12,442 bases of DNA, taken from the NCBI GenBank assembly GCA_002394205.1, contig DGTC01000016.1, positions 1 to 12,442 of the forward strand, read 5' to 3'. The DNA is from Lachnospira sp. UBA4346. Its GTDB lineage: Bacteria; Bacillota; Clostridia; Lachnospirales; Lachnospiraceae. Shown in pieces: positions 6,882-12,442 of the stretch (positions within the stretch are counted from its first letter, which is position 1; each line of letters begins with the position of its first letter). The notes under the pieces were generated by a model. It searched no databases and had not been told where the DNA came from. It worked only from the letters and a program-made list of their open reading frames with translations. Made by a program: the position numbers and the translations under genes.

Positions 6882-8417
6882 ATGTCAATTTCAATAGCAA
6901 TTGATGGACCGGCAGGTGCTGGAAAAAGTACAATCGCCAAAAGATTAGCGGCAAAAATGAATTATATTTATGTGGATACAGGGGCAATGTATCGTGCAAT
7001 GGCGGTATATTTTACACAAAATCATGTGAATCCAGATGATGAACGAGAAATAGATGCGTCCGTTGTCAATGTAGATATATCTATTGAATATGCAGATGGT
7101 GTGCAGCAGGTTATTTTAAATGGAGATAATGTAACGGCATTTTTAAGAACAGAAGAAACGGGGCGTATGGCATCAAAGACATCTAAATATGCATCTGTTC
7201 GTAAAAAATTGGTGGATTTGCAAAGAAAGATTGCCAAAGAAAATAATTGTGTTATGGATGGCAGAGATATTGGAACGGCAGTGTTGCCGGATGCACCGGT
7301 CAAGATATATTTGACAGCAAGTTCTGATGCAAGAGCACAGAGAAGATTCGATGAACTCGTAGCAAAAGGTGAGCAGTGTGATTACCAGACAATCAAAGAG
7401 GATATTGAACAGAGAGATTATCAGGATATGCATCGTGAGATTTCTCCGTTGTGTCAGGCAGAGGATGCTGTTCTTGTGGACTCTTCAGACATGAATATTG
7501 AAGAAGTATTGCAGGCAATTACAGATATTATCGAAAAAAAAAACGCTAGAATAGCCACAACAAAAAGTGGAAAAACAGTAATTCTTGCTGAGTCAGCAGG
7601 ATTTTGTTTCGGTGTGGAACGTGCAGTGAACACCGTTTATGAACAGGTTGACAAAGAAAATGTGTATACGTACGGACCGATTATTCACAATGAAGAGGTC
7701 GTTAAGGATTTAGAGTCGAAAGGTGTTCGTGTTATTGAGAATGCGGCAGATTTCAAGAATACAGAGAATGGAACAGTTATTATTCGTTCACATGGAGTAT
7801 CAAAAAAGGTATATGATGATTTAAAAAATACAGGCGTTGAAATTATAGATGCCACCTGTCCATTTGTCTTAAAAATTCATACAATCGTAAGAGAAGAGAG
7901 CGAGGCGGGCACGCAGATTGTCATTATTGGAAATGAAAAACATCCGGAAGTTGAAGGAATTATGGGCTGGTCTGTATCTCCCGTGCATGTGGTTGATACC
8001 GTGGAAAAAGCACAAAATCTCGCACTTGATTTAGAAAAGAAAGTGTGTATCGTATCCCAGACGACATTTAATTACAATAAATTTCAAGAATTAGTTGAAA
8101 TTATATCCAAAAAGGGGTACAATGTTAGTATTCGTAATACAATTTGTAATGCAACTGAAGAAAGACAGACGGAAGCACGTAAGCTTGCGAAGCGTGCAGA
8201 TGCAATGATTGTAGTAGGTGGCAGCAGCAGTTCCAATACGCGAAAACTGTATGAAATCTGTAAGAATGAGTGTAATGCTACTTTTTACATTCAGACACTT
8301 AATGACCTTGACTTGGAGTCCTTAAGCAAGGCAGACTGCATAGGTATTACAGCAGGGGCATCGACCCCAAACAATATTATTGAGGAGGTTTACACTAATG
8401 TCAGAATTAAGCTTTGA
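6882..8417 (+). CDS. cmk-ispH: Fused cytidylate kinase and IspH (HMBPP reductase)
   Basis: One 511-residue bifunctional protein. Residues 1 to about 216 are (d)CMP kinase, which makes (d)CDP from (d)CMP, with P-loop GPAGAGKST (9-17), the YVDTGAMYRA block and DGRDIGT (126-132). Residues about 231-511 are 4-hydroxy-3-methylbut-2-enyl diphosphate reductase, the last step of the MEP isoprenoid pathway. The iron-sulfur ligands are C242 (AGFCFGV), C326 (DATCPFV) and C422 (NTICNAT), and active-site histidines are H269, H304 and H354. The start has AAAAGGAG eight bases upstream. The joint (EKKN, 218-221) is encoded by a run of ten As. The IspH part has no start codon of its own near the usual N-terminus, so it depends on reading through from CMK. 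The 3' end overlaps rpsA by 20 bases. Confidence 0.95.
   Translation: MSISIAIDGPAGAGKSTIAKRLAAKMNYIYVDTGAMYRAMAVYFTQNHVNPDDEREIDASVVNVDISIEYADGVQQVILNGDNVTAFLRTEETGRMASKTSKYASVRKKLVDLQRKIAKENNCVMDGRDIGTAVLPDAPVKIYLTASSDARAQRRFDELVAKGEQCDYQTIKEDIEQRDYQDMHREISPLCQAEDAVLVDSSDMNIEEVLQAITDIIEKKNARIATTKSGKTVILAESAGFCFGVERAVNTVYEQVDKENVYTYGPIIHNEEVVKDLESKGVRVIENAADFKNTENGTVIIRSHGVSKKVYDDLKNTGVEIIDATCPFVLKIHTIVREESEAGTQIVIIGNEKHPEVEGIMGWSVSPVHVVDTVEKAQNLALDLEKKVCIVSQTTFNYNKFQELVEIISKKGYNVSIRNTICNATEERQTEARKLAKRADAMIVVGGSSSSNTRKLYEICKNECNATFYIQTLNDLDLESLSKADCIGITAGASTPNNIIEEVYTNVRIKL
7534..7543 (+). other. A10 tract at the CMK/IspH joint, possible slippage site
   Basis: Ten consecutive As encode the linker between the two enzyme domains. 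Adding one A would bring TAG at 7547-7549 into frame, and removing one would bring TAG at 7552-7554 into frame. Either change ends the protein right after the kinase domain. Long A runs are known sites of polymerase slippage. No stimulatory hairpin was sought in detail. A sequencing error in the run is possible, although the present length is the only nearby one that joins the two domains. Confidence 0.45.
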
Positions 8418-9477
8418 AGAGATGTTAGATGAAACATTTAAGACAATACATACAGGAGAGGTAGTTGATGGTACTGTTATCGCCGTTAAGGAAGATCAGA
8501 TCGTTCTTAACATCGGTTACAAAGCAGATGGTATTATTACACGTAATGAATACACATCTACACCAGGCGTTGATTTAACAACAGTTGTATCTGTTGGCGA
8601 TACAATGCAGGCAAAAGTGCTTAAGATTAATGATGGCGAAGGCCAGGTTCTTCTTACATACAAGAGACTTGTTGCTGATAATGGTAACAAGAAGCTTGAA
8701 GAAGCATTCGAAAACCAGACTGTATTAACAGCTAAGGTAAGCCAGGTTATGAATGGTGGTTTAGGTGTTGTAATTGAAGAAGCAAGAGTATTCATTCCAG
8801 CAAGTCTTGTTTCAGATACATTTGTTAAGGATTTATCAGTATATAAGGATCAGGAAGTTTCTTTTGTAATTACTGAATACAATCCTAAGAAGAGAAGAAT
8901 TATCGGTGACTGCAAGCAGCTTATCGTTGCTAAGAAGGCAGAAGCTCAGAAGGAATTATTAGAAAAGATTCATGAAGGAGATACAATCGAAGGTACAGTT
9001 AAGAATGTAACAGATTTCGGTGCATTCATCGACCTCGGTGGTGTTGATGGTCTTCTTCACATCTCTGAAATGTCATGGGGCAGAACAGAGAATCCTAAGA
9101 AGGTATACAAAGTTGGCGATTCTGTAAAGTGCTTTATTAAGGAAATCAACGGTACAAAGATTGCTCTTAGTGTTAAGTATCCAGATCTTAATCCATGGAA
9201 CAATGCAGCAGAGAAGTATGCTGTAGGCAATGTTGTTAAGGGAACAGTTGCAAGAATGACAGATTTCGGTGCTTTCGTTCAGCTTGAAGAAGGTATTGAT
9301 GCATTACTTCATGTTTCTCAGATTGCTAGAGAGCATATTGAAAAGCCTTCAGATGTCCTTTCAATCGGTCAGGAAATCGAAGCTGTTGTTGTTGATATGA
9401 ACGAAGCTGACAAGAAGGTTAGCTTAAGCATGAAAGCATTATTAAAGGACGAGCAGCCGGCTGAAGATGCTGAATAA
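8398..9477 (+). CDS. rpsA: Ribosomal protein S1 homolog, four S1 repeats
   Basis: A 359-residue RNA-binding protein with four S1 (OB-fold) repeats, roughly at residues 15-85, 98-170, 188-258 and 272-345. Repeats three and four carry the best signature (VTDFGAFIDLGGVDGLLHISEMSWG and MTDFGAFVQLEEGIDALLHVSQI in pattern). Low-GC Gram-positives have such shorter S1 forms instead of the six-repeat protein of E. coli. It probably helps mRNA binding on the 30S subunit. The ATG at 8398 follows GAGGAGG by nine bases; this ribosome binding site lies inside the ispH coding region. Codon choice differs from neighbours (many AAG, CTT, GTT and TAC), as expected for a highly expressed gene. Fusions of IspH to S1 are known in clostridia; here the genes overlap but remain separate. 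Confidence 0.94.
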   Translation: MSELSFEEMLDETFKTIHTGEVVDGTVIAVKEDQIVLNIGYKADGIITRNEYTSTPGVDLTTVVSVGDTMQAKVLKINDGEGQVLLTYKRLVADNGNKKLEEAFENQTVLTAKVSQVMNGGLGVVIEEARVFIPASLVSDTFVKDLSVYKDQEVSFVITEYNPKKRRIIGDCKQLIVAKKAEAQKELLEKIHEGDTIEGTVKNVTDFGAFIDLGGVDGLLHISEMSWGRTENPKKVYKVGDSVKCFIKEINGTKIALSVKYPDLNPWNNAAEKYAVGNVVKGTVARMTDFGAFVQLEEGIDALLHVSQIAREHIEKPSDVLSIGQEIEAVVVDMNEADKKVSLSMKALLKDEQPAEDAE

Positions 9478-9578
9478 TTAAGATGGAATATTGGATGTAG
9501 TCCACATATAAGAATATAATGATTCTAAATTAAATAGCTGTGAGTTAGATATGAGATTCATAGTGAGTCATTTAAGAG

Positions 9579-9619
9579 GCTTCTTATTCTACAGATTATG
9601 TAGAGTAAGAAGCTTTTTT
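9579..9619 (+). terminator. Strong intrinsic terminator after rpsA
   Basis: A 14-bp stem (9579-9592 with 9600-9613, one G-T pair) closes a seven-base loop and is followed by six Ts. It lies about 100 bases after the rpsA stop. The intervening bases show only a weak 5-bp repeat and no gene. Confidence 0.88.
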
Positions 9620-9716
9620 GTGTGCACCGTGTGGTTGTGCATCTTTGTGATATATAGAGATAGGACAAATGTGTTGATAAAAAATTGAAAAGTTTTGTGT
9701 ATCGAGTTTTTAAACG

Positions 9717-9741
9717 ATTTCATCTGTTCTGAAAATGAAAT
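9717..9741 (-). terminator. Possible weak terminator of ylmH
   Basis: ATTTCAT and ATGAAAT form a perfect 7-bp stem with an 11-base loop, 19 bases after the ylmH stop. On the minus strand it is followed by CGTTT, a poor T-run. Function as terminator is uncertain. Confidence 0.3.
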
Positions 9742-9759
9742 GGGGGGATTTCGGCGCAG

Positions 9760-10515
9760 TTAAATATATTTTTGTAACTGAACGTACATACGTCCTTTTC
9801 TTGTTTCGTTACCGCATCCATCATAGATGAATTTTCCAAGACCGCGAATAACAAGGATGTCGTTCGGCTTTAACATATAACTGTTGTTTTCCATTACTTT
9901 TCCATTGATGAATATTTTCTGGGTGCGAAATAGTTCGATTACCTTACTTCTGGAAAGTTTTGTCAGAGTAGCGGCGACTGCATCAATTCGATTAGAAGCT
10001 GCAATACATTCTATATGCTCAATATGAGGTTTGATGTCAGATAAGTTCTGATCACAGTATTCGCATTTGATATTGGTATGTTTAATTTTTGTCAAGTTGT
10101 CGAGAATATAATCTGCGATATGATCCATGCAGAATACATATCCACAGTTGTTTCGGATAATAATATCACCGATTAAACTGCGGTCAATACCGAGATTTAA
10201 AATTGCACCGAGAAAGTCGCGATGCGTCAGCGTATCAGAAAATTTTGCAAGTAGTGGACTGATACGAATGAGTTGTATAGGATATGTTCCTTCATATCCA
10301 AATAAATCAGCGCTGCCAAACTGTACAATCTGACGTTCACAGGCATCATTCCCTCCATAAGTGGATGATGGGATAAAACGCAAGTCGGAATCCATTTGAT
10401 GATAAATGGATAATTCGGACATGCTTAAAAAATTCGAGTACGTATAAATGTTTTGCTGATATGCTTTTTCAGCCAAATCTGTAAGTTTTCGTTTTAATAA
10501 TGTGTCTTGTTCCAT
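9760..10515 (-). CDS. ylmH: YlmH-family S4-domain RNA-binding protein
   Basis: A 251-residue protein matching YlmH. The N-terminal and central domain (about residues 1-175) contains the family stretch LTHRDFLGAILNLGIDRSLIGDI. The C-terminal S4 RNA-binding domain (about 178-240) contains SRSKVIELFRTQKIFINGK. B. subtilis YlmH has been tied to ribosome-associated quality control, acting on stalled 50S-peptidyl-tRNA complexes. A CEYC motif near residue 151 is noted without a known role. The ATG at 10515 has GGAG six bases upstream; an alternative ATG at 10527 lacks a site and would fall at the predicted transcription start. In many Firmicutes ylmH sits in the sepF-ylmG-divIVA division cluster. 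Here it stands alone, convergent with rpsA and divergent from cheR. Confidence 0.9.
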   Translation of the reverse strand: MEQDTLLKRKLTDLAEKAYQQNIYTYSNFLSMSELSIYHQMDSDLRFIPSSTYGGNDACERQIVQFGSADLFGYEGTYPIQLIRISPLLAKFSDTLTHRDFLGAILNLGIDRSLIGDIIIRNNCGYVFCMDHIADYILDNLTKIKHTNIKCEYCDQNLSDIKPHIEHIECIAASNRIDAVAATLTKLSRSKVIELFRTQKIFINGKVMENNSYMLKPNDILVIRGLGKFIYDGCGNETRKGRMYVQLQKYI

Positions 10516-10532
10516 ATAAATCTCCATTTCTA

Positions 10533-10562
10533 TGTATAAAATAAATGATGCAATTTTGTAAG
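10533..10562 (-). promoter_or_regulatory. Possible ylmH promoter
   Basis: On the minus strand, CTTACA (10562-10557) and TATACA (10538-10533) are separated by 18 bases. Transcription would start near 10526, giving a very short leader to the ATG at 10515. Both boxes match only four of six consensus bases. Confidence 0.35.
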
Positions 10563-10776
10563 CGGAAGAATGTTAAAATTTATGAAATTAAAATATTCTG
10601 TAAGTGTGTAATGTTGGAAATAACGGTAAATAATATCGGTATCTAACAAAAAGAATTACAAGTAGTTAAGTTATGTTATTATTTTTTGAAATTTATTTCC
10701 TGTAAACAGAGCATAGACACATCTTAACATAAATTTAAGAAAATATCTGAGATTTTTAATAAAATATATGTTAAAA

Positions 10777-10801
10777 TATAATTAAATTAGCATGATGCTA
10801 A
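10777..10801 (+). promoter_or_regulatory. cheR -10 box and palindrome at the transcription start
   Basis: TATAAT at 10777-10782 is a perfect -10 box without a good -35. Five bases on, TTAGCATGATGCTAA (10787-10801) is a perfect 7+1+7 palindrome covering the expected transcription start and ending at the AAGGGAG before an alternative GTG start. It could be an operator or a small 5' hairpin. The rest of 10528-10810 is AT-rich spacer with no gene. Confidence 0.5.
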
Positions 10802-10834
10802 AGGGAGAATGTGAGAAAAGGAAAGGTTTTGCTT

Positions 10835-11617
10835 ATGATTAAAGATTACGAAGAATTTAAAAAATTTGTGTTCCAGAATACAAGTATTGATTTAAATGCG
10901 TATAAAGAGCGTCAGATGAAAAGAAGAATTGATACGTTGATTTCAAGAAATAAATTTGACGGTTATGATAGTTATAGTAAAGCGATTAAGTCAGATCCTA
11001 AAATGATGGATGAATTTGTGAATTACTTAACAATTAATGTATCGGAGTTTTATAGAAATCCAGCGTTATGGAAGACATTAGAAAATGATATTTTACCTGA
11101 TTTGATTAATAAATTTGGACCGAATCTTAAGATTTGGAGTGCTGCCTGTTCGACAGGAGATGAACCATATTCATTAGCAATGGTTCTTGCAAAGAAAGTT
11201 CCGTTATCAAAGATACATATTCTTGCAACAGATATTGATGATCAGGTATTAATGAAAGCAAAAGATGGTGTTTATGGTGAAAACAGTCTGAAGGGATTGC
11301 CACAGGAATACAAAGACAAATATTTTGAGAAAATGGGTGATCGTTTCTATAAGATTTCGGATGATATTAAGCGTTGTGTAGAATTTAAGAAGGGTAATTT
11401 ATTAAAAGATAATTATCCAAGCGGAATGCATTTGATTGTGTGTAGAAATGTTATGATTTATTTTACAGAAGAAGCAAAGGATGAGATTTATAAGAAATTT
11501 CATAAAGCACTTGTTCCGGATGGTTGCCTATTTGTAGGAAATACAGAACAGATTATCAATCATCGAGAGATTGGATATACATTTGATAAGTTATTCTTTT
11601 ATCGGAAGGTAAAGTAA
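10835..11617 (+). CDS. cheR: CheR-type protein-glutamate O-methyltransferase
   Basis: A 260-residue S-adenosylmethionine-dependent methyltransferase that methylates glutamates on chemoreceptors. The N-terminal helical domain (about 1-75) ends in TINVSEFYRN, the counterpart of the CheR substrate-binding region. The SAM-binding core has ACSTGDEPYS (104-113), TDID (132-135), and CRNVMIYF (203-210). The ATG at 10835 is preferred because AAAGGAAAGG lies eight bases upstream. A GTG at 10811 has an AAGGGAG site only three bases away. No other chemotaxis gene is in the window, so it is an orphan at this scale. Its receptor partner cannot be named. No clear terminator follows before the inverted repeat at 11681-11765. 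Confidence 0.92.
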   Translation: MIKDYEEFKKFVFQNTSIDLNAYKERQMKRRIDTLISRNKFDGYDSYSKAIKSDPKMMDEFVNYLTINVSEFYRNPALWKTLENDILPDLINKFGPNLKIWSAACSTGDEPYSLAMVLAKKVPLSKIHILATDIDDQVLMKAKDGVYGENSLKGLPQEYKDKYFEKMGDRFYKISDDIKRCVEFKKGNLLKDNYPSGMHLIVCRNVMIYFTEEAKDEIYKKFHKALVPDGCLFVGNTEQIINHREIGYTFDKLFFYRKVK

Positions 11618-11680
11618 ATTTCGGTTTGTGGATGTACTCTGCCTGATAGATAACGAAAATTTTGTGACGTACGGACGCCT

Positions 11681-11765
11681 ATCGAAAAAGATAAATTTAT
11701 TTTGAAAACGCAAACTCGCCTACGGCTCAAACAGTGCGCTTTTCAAAATAAATTATTTTTCCGAT
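11681..11765. repeat. Long inverted repeat downstream of cheR
   Basis: Arms 11681-11711 and 11736-11765 are complementary over about 30 bases, with a perfect 15-bp core (AATTTATTTTGAAAA on the left arm) and short mismatched or bulged positions elsewhere. The 24-base loop contains the GC-rich core CGCCTACGGC. The right arm ends in a T-rich run, so the structure could terminate cheR transcripts, possibly in both directions. It also resembles the ends of a small palindromic repeat element. Confidence 0.7.
11715..11739 (-). repeat. 25-nt GAGCCGYAGGCGAG motif, copy 1
   Basis: Read on the minus strand it contains TTTGAGCCGTAGGCGAG. It matches copy 2 at 12330-12354 at 23 of 25 positions and lies in the loop and inner arm of the hairpin at 11681-11765. 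The core GCC-GTA-GGC could itself fold. Confidence 0.7.
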
Positions 11766-11790
11766 ATGCTGAGTTTCATTTAATCAAGGT

Positions 11791-11858
11791 ATTCTCCGAT
11801 ACGTATCTACTTACGGCATCGCCACAAACCTTTGGGGCGTGGGTGATGACGGGAGAAT
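11791..11858 (+). other. Multi-part hairpin
   Basis: ATTCTCC (11791-11797) pairs with GGAGAAT (11852-11858). Inside, CATC (11817-11820) pairs with GATG (11845-11848) and CCAC (11822-11825) with GTGG (11839-11842). The palindrome GATACGTATC lies on the left side. Stacked, ordered pairing over 68 bases suggests a folded RNA or DNA element. No known family is recognised. Confidence 0.4.
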
Positions 11859-12106
11859 GTTGGGATTTCGAAGGGGTATCGCTGACGAATGTATTTAATT
11901 GCGATTAGAACAGATATGAACTTTTCTTTTCAATTGTTCGTTTGCTGCGTGTCATATTATTCGTGTATTTTTTAGTATACGTCTGTGTTCGGAAAGGCTA
12001 CATCTCTTAGTAAAGTAGCTTTGTTGTTTGATAACTTATTGAATTTTCAACGTATTGATTGCCCTCGTGAAGTAAATAATTCAGACAGTATTTGTTTTCA
12101 ACTTAA

Positions 12107-12191
12107 ATGTCCAACGGTGAAAGATTTAACGATTGTTTAAATTGCAGCTACAATTTATTAGGATCATCGTGATAATAATTCCAATGGACAT
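12107..12191. other. Nested inverted repeats
   Basis: ATGTCCA (12107-12113) pairs with TGGACAT (12185-12191). Inside, TAAATTG (12138-12144) pairs with CAATTTA (12151-12157) around CAGCTA. A small ATCA/TGAT stem with a TCG loop follows near 12164. No T-run follows. Confidence 0.35.
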
Positions 12192-12278
12192 AGAATGTTA
12201 CGGCTGTTTATAGCCCGACATTTACGGATTACATTTGTAAATCTTAAGATACACAGGGAAAGAGACATTCATTGTTGA

Positions 12279-12371
12279 CAAACAGTTGCGAGGCTTCCGT
12301 AGGGAGCTTTCGAGTCGCATGGGCACAAAGCGAACTGTTTGAGCCGCAGGCGAGGCCCAGCGACTGCCCAT
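12279..12371. other. GC-rich interleaved complementary segments
   Basis: Three pairings overlap: CAAACAGTT (12279-12287) with AACTGTTTG (12333-12341), AGTCGC (12313-12318) with GCGACT (12360-12365), and ATGGGCA (12319-12325) with TGCCCAT (12365-12371). They cannot all form as simple nested stems; they allow competing folds or a pseudoknot. A further stem GCTTCC-GTA-GGGAGC lies near 12293-12307. The segment is much richer in G and C than its surroundings. Confidence 0.45.
12330..12354 (+). repeat. 25-nt GAGCCGYAGGCGAG motif, copy 2
   Basis: It contains TTTGAGCCGCAGGCGAG and matches copy 1 (11715-11739, opposite strand) at 23 of 25 positions. A looser relative, CACGAGGAAGCGAGC, follows near 12378-12392. 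A dispersed repeat family is likely, but only genome-wide counting would show it. Confidence 0.7.
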
Positions 12372-12442
12372 AATAAGCACGAGGAAGCGAGCAGGAAATG
12401 AAGCGTGTTTGACAATAATGATATGGCTCTTGACCGTCCGTT

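Larger units (their letters stand above)
11618..12442. other. 825-base gene-less region rich in inverted repeats
   Basis: No credible coding sequence is seen. A 68-codon frame at 11702-11908 begins with TTG inside a hairpin arm and lacks a ribosome binding site. Several complementary arms are present: 11681-11711/11736-11765, 11791-11797/11852-11858, 11993-12001/12015-12022 (a stem with one bulge, followed by GTTGTTT), 12107-12113/12185-12191 and 12279-12287/12333-12341. Two perfect 10-bp palindromes also occur, GATACGTATC (11798-11807) and ATCTTAAGAT (12241-12250). It could hold structured RNA, a non-autonomous repeat element, or decayed mobile DNA. None of RNase P RNA, tmRNA, 6S RNA, SRP RNA or a tRNA is recognised. 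Confidence 0.55.

Noticed and set aside
11702..11908. 68-codon frame on the plus strand after cheR
   Set aside because: It starts with TTG inside a hairpin arm, has no ribosome binding site, and runs through inverted repeats; it is better explained as translated repeat DNA.
12270..12280. TTGACA at the right end as a -35 promoter box
   Set aside because: No acceptable -10 box follows at 16-18 bases; the sequence there is GC-rich and structured.

Overview
The window is AT-rich DNA from a low-GC Gram-positive anaerobe, most likely a clostridium of the Lachnospiraceae type. The pointers are strong purine-rich ribosome binding sites, a short NfeD next to a FloA-type flotillin, a SPOB/CitA-like kinase paired with a LytTR regulator, a CMK-IspH fusion followed at once by a four-repeat ribosomal protein S1, and a stand-alone YlmH. 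The family-level assignment is inferred from gene content and codon use, not from a search.

Layout. (1) Positions 1-1209 are a complete IS481-like insertion sequence with 26-bp imperfect terminal repeats and one DDE transposase on the minus strand. The window opens exactly on its TGT end. (2) Positions 1210-1697 hold no convincing gene; a strong intrinsic terminator whose own gene is no longer visible lies at 1415-1451. (3) Positions 1698-5423 are a plus-strand cluster: sensor kinase, NfeD, flotillin FloA, a small Cys/His-rich protein of unknown function and a LytTR response regulator, closed by a terminator. The last three genes overlap or nearly touch, so the regulator is probably made from the flotillin message. 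(4) Positions 5486-9619 have their own extended -10 promoter and hold a BaiN/YhiN-type flavoprotein, the CMK-IspH fusion and rpsA, ending in a strong terminator. (5) ylmH (minus) converges on rpsA and diverges from cheR. (6) cheR (plus) has a perfect 15-bp palindrome at its predicted transcription start. (7) The last 825 bases carry no credible gene but many inverted repeats, including a 25-nt motif present twice in opposite orientation.

How the parts may work together. The two-component proteins bracket a membrane-microdomain module (NfeD plus flotillin), which suggests that the kinase senses something at the membrane or in flotillin assemblies and that the LytTR protein answers transcriptionally; this is inference from order and overlap. 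The cmk-ispH-rpsA unit links nucleotide supply, isoprenoid synthesis and translation, a grouping known in clostridia. An A10 run exactly at the CMK/IspH joint, with stops close by in both other frames, could allow a free CMK to be made. The most unexplained stretch is the structured, gene-less right end.
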